From Mahella australiensis 50-1 BON (GTDB lineage: Bacteria > Bacillota > Clostridia > Mahellales > Mahellaceae), in NCBI RefSeq assembly GCF_000213255.1, contig NC_015520.1, positions 2,659,349-2,723,348 of the forward strand: a stretch of DNA of 64,000 nt, read 5' to 3'. Under the pieces are notes generated by a model. The model did no database searches and had not been told where the DNA came from. It was given only the letters and a program-made list of their open reading frames with translations. Below, piece after piece: positions 33,280 to 41,313 of the stretch. Numbering within the stretch: the first letter of the stretch is position 1; each line of letters opens with the position of its first letter. A program made the position numbers and the translations under genes.

Positions 33280-34095
33280 TTACGACCTCCTGATCAATCT
33301 TACCAGGTTGCCGTATATCCTTCTTTTGTTCATGTTTATTTCCCGCACCTTGACCAGCACTTTATTACCGGTTGCTATCTCGTCGCCTGACCATGCCGGA
33401 TTGGGGCACAGGACAGATACTCCCTGTTCTAACTCCGCAAATATGCCGAATGGCGGTGTTCCTGTTACCGTAGCCAGGTATTCGCCGCCCAGCTTATATT
33501 TGTTCGGCACATGATCAAACGGATCAGGTTTGGCGTCTTTCAGCGATAGTTTTACTTTGGGTTCGTCTCCCGTCAGATCTATTTCTTTTATGACGGCTTT
33601 TACCCTGTCTCCTATCTGTACGTAATCACCCGCATTGCCTACATATCCGTAGTCTATCTCGTTCCTTGCTATCCGCACTTCCAAGCCGTAGCAGTCTACT
33701 ATTACAGAGTTTCTGCCTACACCAACTACACGGGCACTTATTATATCACCTGCTTTGTGTTTCGGCAGTTCCAATGTACGCCGCAGCTCCTGTGCAGCTT
33801 TGCGGGAGGCGGCTACCACGCCTTCTTCCGTGTCTATGCCGTACACGATGAAGTCTATCTCGCTGCCTATCATAGAGCGTATTACCTGCCAGTCTTCTCT
33901 TACACCCATCTCATCGGCCGGGATTATTACTTTTATATCATTGCCGTAAAATACTACTCCGCAGTTGCTCTCTTTGCCGTTTAGCTTGTACTTCTCAATT
34001 GCCGATAAAATACCGGTCAGTATCTTCCTGCTCTGCCGCGATGCGTATATGTCGCGCCAGCTGTCATTTACCAGTATAGTTTCTGTTATTGCCAT
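33280..34095 (-). CDS. Protein with two S1 RNA-binding domains
   Basis: 271 residues. After a 105-residue N-terminal domain (KVIIPADEMGVREDWQVIRS) come two S1-type beta barrels, about 112-185 (GDIISARVVGVGRNSVIVDC, then GDRVKAVIKEIDLTGDEPKV, KLSLKD) and about 200-268 (GGEYLATVTGTPPFGIFAEL). S1 domains bind single-stranded RNA or DNA. It sits between virD4 and the DUF5697 gene on the same strand. Similar S1 proteins are seen in Firmicute integrative elements, but their role is not established. Confidence 0.7.
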   Translation of the reverse strand: MAITETILVNDSWRDIYASRQSRKILTGILSAIEKYKLNGKESNCGVVFYGNDIKVIIPADEMGVREDWQVIRSMIGSEIDFIVYGIDTEEGVVAASRKAAQELRRTLELPKHKAGDIISARVVGVGRNSVIVDCYGLEVRIARNEIDYGYVGNAGDYVQIGDRVKAVIKEIDLTGDEPKVKLSLKDAKPDPFDHVPNKYKLGGEYLATVTGTPPFGIFAELEQGVSVLCPNPAWSGDEIATGNKVLVKVREINMNKRRIYGNLVRLIRRS

Positions 34096-34125
34096 GTCGT
34101 TTTTTCTCCTCTCTTATTGTTTGTG

Positions 34126-35913
34126 TTACCAAAATTTATTATTTTCATGCCCTGAGCCTGCATCGAGCATGGCTGGACTCTCTGATACCGGCGTGTTGTC
34201 ACATGCCCATTCTTTCTCTGTAGCTTGTTGCGGTACCAGCTTCTTTGCCAGAGGGTGTTTTGTGTAATCCATCTTATCCAGCAGAAGCGGTCTTTGGCCC
34301 CGCAGAGATAATATGGCTTTCTCCGGGGGCAGCCGTAATATCTCGTCCGCGTTTAGCAGATTGCGTTGCGAAGTACCGTATGAAATGTCTCCAAAATCAA
34401 ACATGCCTTCCAGTCCGGCTTTCTTGCGTGTGTTGATTGTCCTGACGGTGCTCTTGCCCAGCAGATCCGCCACAAATTGCGATGTCATCACATCCGTTGC
34501 TCCTAAAAACAGTCTGCTGTCGCAGTTGCCTATTATCTCCTGCCATGCGTCGTTCGGATACCTGTTCTTCAGCTGCGCTATGTTCTGAAATATTATGCTG
34601 GCATGTAATCCCCGCGACCTCATGGTGCTTATCTTTTTGGTAAAGTCCGGTATGGATCCGATATTCGGAAATTCGTCCAGCAGAAAATATACTTCCTGTT
34701 CTCCTTGCCCGCCTTTCGCATCCGCATATCTTGTCAGTTTCATGAACAAGAATGAGAAAAATAAGCCGGCTAAAAAGTCGTATGTGCTGTCCGTATCCGG
34801 AAATACCGCGAAATATGCGCATTTCTTCTTGCCCGGTAATGTTATGTCCATATCGCTCGTATCAGTCAGCCGTTGTACAAGTTTATTCTGGAATACCTGC
34901 AGCCTGGTGCCGAGCCCTATCACCACACCGGTTCTCACCTTATCGTTTGCCTGGGCATATATGTTGTACGGCATCTTGGCCGGATGGGCCGTGGGCAATT
35001 TTTCGAAGATTTTGTTTAGCTGTTTCGGATCAGCTGCCGCTAGCATACCGTATACCGATGCCAGATGCCTGTCCCGAATCGGCATTTCTCTGACCACGTA
35101 CATCACCAGCGCCTTAAGCAGGTTCTGCTCCGCCCTGTCCCAGAACGGATCGCTGCCTTTTGTCCCGGGCATCTTTGTATTGGCTATTACTACTTCGGTG
35201 AATGTCTGCGCGTCCGTATCGTCCGTCACTTCCGCTATCGGGTTCCATCTGTCCGAGCATGTCATGGCTACAAGATTGAACGCTTTGACGTTATATCCCG
35301 ATTGCCTCAGAAAATTGCCCGTGTCGCGCAACAATTCCCCTTTCGGGTCGGTTATTACCATGCTGTGCCCGCAATGCGCTAATTGTAATATGTTTGTCCT
35401 TACATATGCCCTGGATTTCATGCTGCCGCTTGCGCCGAACACCGCCACATGACGGTTCAGGTATGTCGTATCCGGCAGGCTGACCGGCCGGCCGTCAAGC
35501 GTGCCGAATATTATCCCGTTCGGCCTGCCTAAGTTCAGTATCTTCTCTGCCTCGCTCTTCGTCATAAACCCTGCCGTTCCATGTGTGCCGACTTCCGGCA
35601 GGTACTCTATACCGTTTTTATCCCTGTACGAATAGGCCATTATCCCTATGCCGCCTAATATGCCTAAACTAATTATCAGCCACGGTACGTACAGCCTGTC
35701 CTCCACCAACACAGCCAGACATAAAAACGGGTCTTTGTACAACGTCATAACATATGACAGATCCGGCAGTTTGCCTCCCGGAGCTTCCGCGCTTGCTTCC
35801 TTCAAAATGTTGTACCCTTCTATAAGCGGTACGAGCAGCCATATACTGATGAACAGATATGCTGCTATACCCAGGCCGATTAACCATACCTTTTTGTAGT
35901 TAATTTCTCCCAT
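34126..35913 (-). CDS. virD4: VirD4/TraG-type coupling ATPase
   Basis: 595 residues. Two membrane segments (about 9-30 and 77-96) lead into the ATPase: HGTAGFMT (about 111), Walker A GASGSMKS (160-167), Walker B FLLDEFPNIG (about 415), followed by MRSRGLHASIIFQNIAQLKN. Type IV coupling proteins deliver a relaxase-bound DNA strand to a conjugation channel. No relaxase, VirB4 or other channel gene is in the window, so the element may be mobilisable or have its remaining transfer genes to the left. Start ATG at 35913 has GAAAGGAG upstream. Confidence 0.87.
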   Translation of the reverse strand: MGEINYKKVWLIGLGIAAYLFISIWLLVPLIEGYNILKEASAEAPGGKLPDLSYVMTLYKDPFLCLAVLVEDRLYVPWLIISLGILGGIGIMAYSYRDKNGIEYLPEVGTHGTAGFMTKSEAEKILNLGRPNGIIFGTLDGRPVSLPDTTYLNRHVAVFGASGSMKSRAYVRTNILQLAHCGHSMVITDPKGELLRDTGNFLRQSGYNVKAFNLVAMTCSDRWNPIAEVTDDTDAQTFTEVVIANTKMPGTKGSDPFWDRAEQNLLKALVMYVVREMPIRDRHLASVYGMLAAADPKQLNKIFEKLPTAHPAKMPYNIYAQANDKVRTGVVIGLGTRLQVFQNKLVQRLTDTSDMDITLPGKKKCAYFAVFPDTDSTYDFLAGLFFSFLFMKLTRYADAKGGQGEQEVYFLLDEFPNIGSIPDFTKKISTMRSRGLHASIIFQNIAQLKNRYPNDAWQEIIGNCDSRLFLGATDVMTSQFVADLLGKSTVRTINTRKKAGLEGMFDFGDISYGTSQRNLLNADEILRLPPEKAILSLRGQRPLLLDKMDYTKHPLAKKLVPQQATEKEWACDNTPVSESPAMLDAGSGHENNKFW

Positions 35914-35930
35914 CCTTAATCTCCTTTCAC

Positions 35931-36032
35931 CTAAAGCGATGCAGCAGTACTTTCCGTTTCCTCCCTTCCGTCAGATTCGCCGCCGGTTTGCAAAGGTATC
36001 TCCAGTGCAGCCGTCATCGTTTTCGCTCTCAT
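35931..36032 (-). CDS. Small ORF upstream of virD4
   Basis: 33 codons (MRAKTMTAALEIPLQTGGES then DGREETESTAASL) with GAGGGGG 13 nt before the ATG and the virD4 Shine-Dalgarno just after the stop. It lies downstream of the leftward promoter at 36093-36177, so it should be transcribed. No family recognised; it could be a leader peptide or a small element protein. Confidence 0.4.
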   Translation of the reverse strand: MRAKTMTAALEIPLQTGGESDGREETESTAASL

Positions 36033-36092
36033 GCATCGTTGTTTACCCCCTCTCCGTCAGTTCGTGTAGTGCATATGTAACATATGTTGCTT

Positions 36093-36215
36093 ACATGTAA
36101 CGTTTATTGTAAGTAACATTATACAGCATATGTATCATATAGTCAACAGATACGAAAATAATTTCGTATCTGTTGACTATATGATACGAACGATGTAAAA
36201 TTACAATAGAAGGGT
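36093..36215. promoter_or_regulatory. Divergent promoters sharing a perfect 26-bp inverted repeat
   Basis: Arms 36132-36157 and 36162-36187 are perfect inverted copies around an ATAA loop. Each arm contains TTGACT. Rightward, TTGACT (36172-36177) is 17 bp from TAAAAT; leftward, the mirror TTGACT is 17 bp from TATAAT near 36119-36124. One palindrome thus supplies both -35 boxes, for the XRE gene and for the virD4 side, and is the obvious operator for the XRE protein. Confidence 0.75.
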
Positions 36216-36226
36216 TGGTGAATCTT

Positions 36227-36748
36227 GTGGCTGAATTTGACAAAGAAAAGTTCGCCGAATTGCTGAATACCGCAAAGGGTAATAGAAGCATAAGAAAGTA
36301 TGCTGATGACAGCGGAATCAGCCCGGCTCATATATCACGGCTGCTCAGAAAGATAACCAAAGTTTCCCCCGAACCGGATACTATCAGAAAGCTGGCAGAA
36401 GCTGCTTATAATAACGTAACGTATGAGGACTTCATGATAGCTGCGGGCTATATTGATGCTGCTCCATCGACCAGCCGCGATAATATTCCTTCTATTCCTG
36501 CAGAAGATATCGAAAAATACAAGATATCAAGACGGGATATTAAGCAATACGAAGACGTAATGCAGCATACACGTGCCTTTTTCATGAATGACAAGGTTTC
36601 AGACGAAGATAAAGAGCAGCTTATGTACAGTCTCATGGAAGTCTTCCTTCACAGTAAAAAAATAAATAAGGAAAAATACGGCAAAAAACAAAAAAGGATA
36701 ATAAGGAGTGAGGTGTATACCGCATGGTTAATATTCGCATCCGAGTGA
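36227..36748 (+). CDS. XRE-family repressor (ImmR-like)
   Basis: About 173 residues from GTG at 36227 (VAEFDKEKFAELLNTAKGNR); TTG at 36215 and GTG at 36218 are alternatives but lie against the AGAAGGG ribosome site. Residues about 10-75 form a helix-turn-helix (SIRKYADDSGISPAHISRLL), the C-terminal half is helical and charged. The stop lies 25 nt inside the ImmA-like gene. The order repressor, metallopeptidase, integrase recalls ICEBs1 control, where peptidase cleavage of the repressor switches on excision. Autoregulation through the 36132-36187 palindrome is likely. Confidence 0.78.
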   Translation: MAEFDKEKFAELLNTAKGNRSIRKYADDSGISPAHISRLLRKITKVSPEPDTIRKLAEAAYNNVTYEDFMIAAGYIDAAPSTSRDNIPSIPAEDIEKYKISRRDIKQYEDVMQHTRAFFMNDKVSDEDKEQLMYSLMEVFLHSKKINKEKYGKKQKRIIRSEVYTAWLIFASE

Positions 36749-37167
36749 AAAACCTTATACGCAAATACGATACGAGAAATCCGCTGAAAATTGCAAAAGA
36801 AACCGGTATACAGGTCATCTACTGGCCATTTCCCGATCAGACCAAAGGATACTCGGTTAAAATGCTCCGTAATAAGTTTATAGTTATAAATAGCCTGCTG
36901 GATGATGTAAGCAGAGAGGTAGTGGCCGCTCATGAACTCGGCCATGCCATATTGCATTCATCCTGCGATACATATTGCCTGCGTGAATATACTTTGTTCC
37001 CCATAGGACCGTATGAACGACAGGCAAATATTTTTGCTGCGGAACTGTTAATCGATGAAAAAGATCTGAATGAATACATACTCTGTAATATGTGCAACGA
37101 GGACATTGCGTCTTGTTTCAATGTCCCTGTTCAACTTATCGAATATAAGCTGGAATCTTTACGTTAA
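36724..37167 (+). CDS. immA: ImmA/IrrE-family metallopeptidase
   Basis: 147 residues. The zinc motif HELGH (VVAAHELGHAILHS) is at about 64-68, and FAAELLIDEKDL supplies the usual downstream Glu region. AAGGAGTGAGG precedes the ATG inside the end of the repressor gene, so they are coupled. Family members cleave a partner XRE repressor to derepress a mobile element. This role is inferred from the pairing. Confidence 0.85.
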   Translation: MVNIRIRVKNLIRKYDTRNPLKIAKETGIQVIYWPFPDQTKGYSVKMLRNKFIVINSLLDDVSREVVAAHELGHAILHSSCDTYCLREYTLFPIGPYERQANIFAAELLIDEKDLNEYILCNMCNEDIASCFNVPVQLIEYKLESLR

Positions 37168-37205
37168 TGTTATAGATCAAAATTATTATAATGGAGAGGT
37201 GCCCA

Positions 37206-37433
37206 ATGAGAGATTATTCACTTGATGACGGTGCAGTATCAAACGCATTGAAAGATGAGCCGGAATTACTGAAGTTTTAGAATAATATTAAAAATACAAA
37301 TAATTTTTACCTTCATCTTACTCTGGATGATAATAGTGTTTTAACTCCAAAAGATATTAAAACTGTTATTAGTCTTATAAAATCTATTGAAGACAGAGAA
37401 GGGCAAACATCCGGCGCACCAAACAGATATTAA
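37206..37433 (+). pseudogene. Small ORF with an in-frame amber codon
   Basis: Behind GGAGAGG, an ATG at 37206 reads MRDYSLDDGAVSNALKDEPE then LLKF and TAG at 37278-37280. The same frame continues NNIKNTNNFYLHLTLDDNSV, ending LIKSIEDREGQTSGAPNRY and TAA at 37431-37433. The total of about 75 codons looks like one gene broken by a nonsense codon, or a 24-residue peptide followed by chance coding. It lies between immA and the recombinase. Not recognised. Confidence 0.45.
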
Positions 37434-37467
37434 TAATAACAACATTATTTACAAGGAATGAGATAAT

Positions 37468-39051
37468 ATGCAGTATTGTTTGTACCTTAGAAAATCAAGA
37501 GCCGACCTTGAAGCAGAAGCCCGGGGTGAGGGCGAAACCCTTAAAAGACATGAGCAAATATTGCTGGAACTGGCAAAAAAGCTGAACCTGAACATAACAA
37601 AAATATACAGAGAAATCGTCTCGGGCGAAACTATCGCCGCACGTCCTGTTATGCAGCAACTCCTTGTCGACGTTGAACAAGGAACGTGGGACGGCGTACT
37701 GGTCATGGAAATAGAACGTCTTGCCCGCGGTGATACTATCGACCAGGGTATAGTCGCTCAGACATTCAAATATTCAAACACTAAAATCATCACACCCATG
37801 AAAATTTATGATCCTAATAATGAGTTTGATGAAGAATATTTTGAATTCGGTTTGTTCATGAGCCGCAGAGAGTATAAGACCATAAACCGCAGGCTTCAAA
37901 ACGGACGCATCTCTTCTGTTAAAGAAGGCAAATACGTGGGGAGTATTCCTCCGTATGGCTATGTTCGCAAAAAGCTCCAAAATGACAAAGGCTATACGCT
38001 GGAGCCCCTTCCTGCACAGGCTGATATCGTCCGGCTGATTTTTGAACTTTATACTAAAGGCGAATTGCAACCGGATGGGAACTATAAACGCCTTGGTACC
38101 AGTCTTATTGCACGAAAACTTAATGATTTGCATATCCCACCCGCAAAAGCCGACATATGGGTTACTTCTTCTATACAAAGCATATTGCGCAATCCCGTAT
38201 ACGCCGGTAAAATACGCTGGGATTGGCGACGGACGGTAAAAAAAATGACTGACGGACAGATAGAAAAAACACGCCCCAAAAACGGGCCTAATGAATATTT
38301 GTTGTTTAATGGCATCCACGAAGCACTCGTGGATGAACAAACATGGAACCTCGCACAGAAATTTCTTTCGAATAATCCGGCTAAACCTGCGCCTAAGGGT
38401 ATGCCCATCAAAAATCCACTGGCTAGTATAGTGGTATGTGGCTTTTGTGGCCGCAAAATGGTGCGCCGGCCTTATAATAACAGTGAGCAGGCCGACACCC
38501 TTATGTGTTATTCTACCGCATGCCCCAATGTAAGCGCTCCGTTACATCTTGTTGAGGAACGGGTGTTGCAATCTCTGGAAGAATGGCTAAAGAACTACAA
38601 AATTAAGTGGAGCACAGATAAAAATAAAACTGCTGAAACTACCCAGTTGGAAATTAAAAAGTCTGCCGTTAATAAGCTGAATGAACAGATCAAAACTTTG
38701 GAAAAGCAAATGAACAGCCTGTATGATTTGTTGGAGCAAGGCGTTTATTCAACAGACGTATTTTTAGAACGTTCCAAAGTTATCAACGATAGACTCGAAA
38801 AAGCACAAAAAGACCGGGATGCTTTGCTCGATGACTTAAAACTTGGCCAAAAGATGGGGGAAGAGAGTATTGCCATACCCAAAATCGAGAAAATCCTCGA
38901 ATTGTATAAGTCTACGGATGATCCCGCACTTAAAAACAAGCTCTTGAAAGAGGTGCTCGAGAAAGCGGTTTATACAAAAACCGTTAACGGGCGTTGGCAT
39001 AATAGTCCCGGTGATTTTGAACTCGTATTATACCCCAAATTACCCAGATAG
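37468..39051 (+). CDS. Large serine recombinase (integrase)
   Basis: 527 residues. The resolvase domain starts MQYCLYLRKSRADLEAE with the nucleophile Ser at about residue 10 and has the Arg cluster in GVLVMEIERLARG. The Recombinase domain follows (GKYVGSIPPYGYVRK, IWVTSSIQSILRNPVYAGKI), then a zinc ribbon (VVCGFCGRKMVR and ACPN) and a coiled coil (about 390-460). Large serine integrases join attP and attB without host factors. The gene ends 14 nt before the truncated cotJC, as expected for the integrase of this element. AAGGA precedes the ATG. Confidence 0.93.
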   Translation: MQYCLYLRKSRADLEAEARGEGETLKRHEQILLELAKKLNLNITKIYREIVSGETIAARPVMQQLLVDVEQGTWDGVLVMEIERLARGDTIDQGIVAQTFKYSNTKIITPMKIYDPNNEFDEEYFEFGLFMSRREYKTINRRLQNGRISSVKEGKYVGSIPPYGYVRKKLQNDKGYTLEPLPAQADIVRLIFELYTKGELQPDGNYKRLGTSLIARKLNDLHIPPAKADIWVTSSIQSILRNPVYAGKIRWDWRRTVKKMTDGQIEKTRPKNGPNEYLLFNGIHEALVDEQTWNLAQKFLSNNPAKPAPKGMPIKNPLASIVVCGFCGRKMVRRPYNNSEQADTLMCYSTACPNVSAPLHLVEERVLQSLEEWLKNYKIKWSTDKNKTAETTQLEIKKSAVNKLNEQIKTLEKQMNSLYDLLEQGVYSTDVFLERSKVINDRLEKAQKDRDALLDDLKLGQKMGEESIAIPKIEKILELYKSTDDPALKNKLLKEVLEKAVYTKTVNGRWHNSPGDFELVLYPKLPR

Positions 39052-39085
39052 TTTATCATTGATAACATATCGGCACCAAAGAGCT
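39052..39085. other. Probable att junction between element and cotJC-like gene
   Basis: Homology to the catalase gene begins at about 39066-39069 (ATCGGCACCAAAGAGCTC, coding IGTKEL). Just upstream the catalase frame meets TAA at 39063-39065. The serine recombinase stop is at 39049-39051. The crossover therefore lies within about 39052-39080; the exact core needs the left junction. Confidence 0.6.
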
Positions 39086-39461
39086 CGCCCATTTTGAAAT
39101 GATAGGCTCCATGGTATATCAGCTCACAAAAGACGCCAGCATAGAACAGATAAAGGCCAGCGACACCGGTGTCTATTATACGGATCATGATAAGGGCATA
39201 TACCCCAGCACCGGCACAGGCGTGCCCTTTAACGCAGCCTATATACAGTCCAAAGGCGATCCGATGGCTGATATACACGAGGATATGGCTGCCGAGCAAA
39301 AGGCGCGGGCCACATATGAGCATCTGCTCGATCTAGCCGATGATCCGGATGTTATGGACCCGCTTAAATTCCTGCGTGAGAGGGAAATAGTCCATTTCCA
39401 GCGTTTCGGCGAGGTAATGGATAAGCTGCAGGAATACCTCGACTCAAAGAAATACTTTTAA
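39066..39461 (+). pseudogene. cotJC: cotJC-like manganese catalase, 3' part only
   Basis: The frame reads HIGTKELAHFEMIGSMVYQL and ends ADIHEDMAAEQKARATYEHL then LDLADDPDVMDPLKFLRERE and IVHFQRFGEVMDKLQ. The di-manganese ligand pattern (E-x-x-H in ELAHFE; E and H in REREIVHFQ) is that of Mn catalases, and length and composition fit CotJC, a spore-coat protein made in the mother cell. About 70 to 80 N-terminal codons are missing, presumably at the other end of the element. An internal ATG at 39099 is not the native start. If the element excises precisely, the gene is restored. Confidence 0.8.
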
Positions 39462-39465
39462 CACA

Positions 39466-39503
39466 CAGCCGGTACTCGCTTTAACGAGGCCGGCTGTTTC
39501 TAC
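39466..39503 (+). terminator. Terminator after cotJC-like gene
   Basis: CAGCCGG (39466-39472) pairs with CCGGCTG (39490-39496), with inner ACTCG/CGAG pairing, followed by TTTCTAC. The rest of the gap to 39644 shows no gene. Confidence 0.65.
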
Positions 39504-39644
39504 AACGCTTTTTATCTAGGGCTGTTCAGCAAACTTTTGCACCCTTTCCCCGAATCTCGGGCTAGCTGAACTGCTGAAAAATAGACCACCTATCAAAGAT
39601 AAACTTCGCTTCTCCGGATCTATTTAAAACAGCTAAATTGTAAG

Positions 39645-40019
39645 TTAACCCTCTTTATCCTCGGTTTGACGTCTAGCTTTTAGGCCGTCTAAGAGCACCG
39701 ATATAGTTTGTTTTTCTTCTTGACTCAAGCTTTCTAAAGCTATTATCTGCGAGGCAATATAAGGTCCTATCACTTCTTTTAGCTTGTCGTCAATAGTTTT
39801 TTTTGCCGGATATCTTATATCAGTACGACCCATAAGGTAATCTATCGACACGTTAAAATAATCAGCGATCATCTTTTTAATACTGTCATCTGGTATGCTT
39901 TTATCATGCTCATACAAAGATACAGTAGATTTTACTATACCAAATAGTTTGCCAAATTCTTCTTGAGTCATGTTATGTTCTTTTCTTAGTTGTTTTATAC
40001 GCTGGCCCAAAGTCACCAT
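39645..40019 (-). CDS. XRE-family transcriptional regulator
   Basis: 124 residues. Residues 5-60 are a classic Cro/C1 helix-turn-helix (IKQLRKEHNMTQEEFGKLFG, IVKSTVSLYEHDKSIPDD), and the rest is a helical dimerisation tail. It is transcribed away from the ABC transporter operon. A perfect 9-bp inverted repeat (40055-40077) lies just upstream of its start and may be its operator. It could control itself and the divergent sugar operon. It belongs to the chromosomal side of the att site. Confidence 0.8.
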   Translation of the reverse strand: MVTLGQRIKQLRKEHNMTQEEFGKLFGIVKSTVSLYEHDKSIPDDSIKKMIADYFNVSIDYLMGRTDIRYPAKKTIDDKLKEVIGPYIASQIIALESLSQEEKQTISVLLDGLKARRQTEDKEG

Positions 40020-40054
40020 AATTTCACATTTTACCTCGCATTAAGTATAATTCA

Positions 40055-40077
40055 GCTTTAATTATAGCAATTAAAGC
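40055..40077. promoter_or_regulatory. Operator-like inverted repeat between XRE gene and ABC operon
   Basis: GCTTTAATT (40055-40063) and AATTAAAGC (40069-40077) flank ATAGC. Typical size and symmetry for an XRE dimer. Confidence 0.5.
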
Positions 40078-40127
40078 CGGATTATAGGCTGTGTTTAAGA
40101 AAGATTAATTATTTATAATAAAAAAGC

Positions 40128-40156
40128 TTGACAGTCGAGTATAATTAAACTATAAT
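40128..40156 (+). promoter_or_regulatory. Promoter of the carbohydrate ABC/GH97 operon, with a long leader
   Basis: Consensus TTGACA (40128-40133) and TATAAT (40151-40156), spacing 17. The leader of about 190 nt holds a strong GGGGGAGG (40275-40282) 8 nt before ATG TAA at 40291-40296. That start-stop pair is in frame with the first permease gene, whose usable start is GTG at 40357. Confidence 0.75.
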
Positions 40157-40356
40157 ACATAAAGAGTTTTACTTATATGCACATAATGCTTCATAAGTTT
40201 AAGCATGATAAACTCGGATGCCTTTAGACATATTATAAAAGATATACTCATATATTTTTCGTGTGCATATAGTTGGGGGAGGATGAGAATATGTAAAATA
40301 CTAGACTAGCAGAAATAAGAAATCGAATACTAGCAAAGGAAGGTGGGAGAGCTCGA

Positions 40357-41289
40357 GTGCTTGAAAATACATTTACAGAAAGAAAAAATACATTTCGCGA
40401 GAACAAGGTAGTATGGAAAAATAGAAGAACAGGGATTATGTTTATCTTGCCGTGGTTGATCGGTTTCGCTATTTTCAGCATATATCCTATAATAACATCT
40501 TTTTATTATAGTTTTACTGAATACAATATACTCAAACCACCACAGTGGATAGGCCTGGGTAACTATATTCAATTGCTTAACGATGATCCGCTATTCTGGA
40601 AATCACTTTATAACACTTTGTATTACGCTGTATTTTCCCTGCCTTTAGGCATGGTAGTCAGTCTGGTACTAGCCATGCTATTGAATACCAAGATCAAGGG
40701 ATTGGCCATATATAGAACCATCTTTTACATGCCAACTATAGTACCTGCTGTAGCATCATCTATATTGTGGATGTGGCTTTTAGACCCGCAAATGGGTATA
40801 ATAAATGCCGCATTATCCTATATAGGCATAAAAGGACCTGCTTGGTTGGTCGATCCTGCATGGGCCAAACCGGCTCTTATATTGATGAGCCTATGGGGCG
40901 TAGGGGGGTCTATGGTTATATATTTAGCTGGATTACAAGACGTTCCAGAAGAGCTCTACGAATCAGCAGAATTGGATGGGGCAACATGGTGGCCTAAAAT
41001 CTGGCATATAACCTTGCCTATGATAAGTCCCACGATATTCTTTAACCTTATAATGGGTCTCATCGGTTCGTTCCAATACTTTACTCAGGCTTACATAATG
41101 ACCGGCGGCGGCCCTATGGATTCCACGCTATTCTATTCATTACATCTCTTTAACAATGCATTTAGATACTACCATATGGGTTATGCATCTGCCATGGCAT
41201 GGATACTATTTATAATCATACTGGCTGCTACCCTATTGGTCTTCAAAACATCAGCGCGTTGGGTATATTACGGTGGTACAAACCAATAA
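40357..41289 (+). CDS. Carbohydrate ABC transporter permease (MalF/UgpA type)
   Basis: 310 residues with six membrane segments (first near ILPWLIGFAIFSIYPIITS) and the EAA loop ELYESAELDGATWWPKIWHI at about 205-225 that docks the ATPase. A CUT1-family partner of the permease at 42769. GTG start at 40357 with AAGGTGGGAG upstream. The reading frame is open back to a TAA right after a better-placed ATG at 40291. First gene of the operon permease, binding protein, permease, GH97. The ATPase is not encoded here, as is common in CUT1 systems sharing an MsmK-type protein. Confidence 0.9.
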   Translation: MLENTFTERKNTFRENKVVWKNRRTGIMFILPWLIGFAIFSIYPIITSFYYSFTEYNILKPPQWIGLGNYIQLLNDDPLFWKSLYNTLYYAVFSLPLGMVVSLVLAMLLNTKIKGLAIYRTIFYMPTIVPAVASSILWMWLLDPQMGIINAALSYIGIKGPAWLVDPAWAKPALILMSLWGVGGSMVIYLAGLQDVPEELYESAELDGATWWPKIWHITLPMISPTIFFNLIMGLIGSFQYFTQAYIMTGGGPMDSTLFYSLHLFNNAFRYYHMGYASAMAWILFIIILAATLLVFKTSARWVYYGGTNQ

Positions 41290-41313
41290 AAATTTATACT
41301 GGAGGTAAAATCG

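Larger units (their letters stand above)
1..39065. mobile_element. Right-hand part of a large integrated element (ICE/IME-like) inserted in a cotJC-like gene
   Basis: The stretch holds a plasmid-type replication protein, a VirD4-type coupling protein, XRE/ImmA-type regulators, two defence systems, several insertion sequences and, at its right edge, a large serine recombinase directly abutting a 5'-truncated cotJC-like gene. An integrase gene at the end of an element next to a broken host gene is the usual arrangement of a site-specific integration. The left junction, with the missing 5' part of the catalase gene, is not in the window, so the full length is unknown and this could also be two adjacent elements. 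No relaxase or VirB4 was seen, so self-transfer cannot be claimed. Confidence 0.55.

Noticed and set aside
39099-39461. Complete 120-residue protein starting at ATG 39099
   Set aside because: The ATG corresponds to an internal Met of the catalase domain; homology extends upstream to about 39066, so it is a truncated gene.
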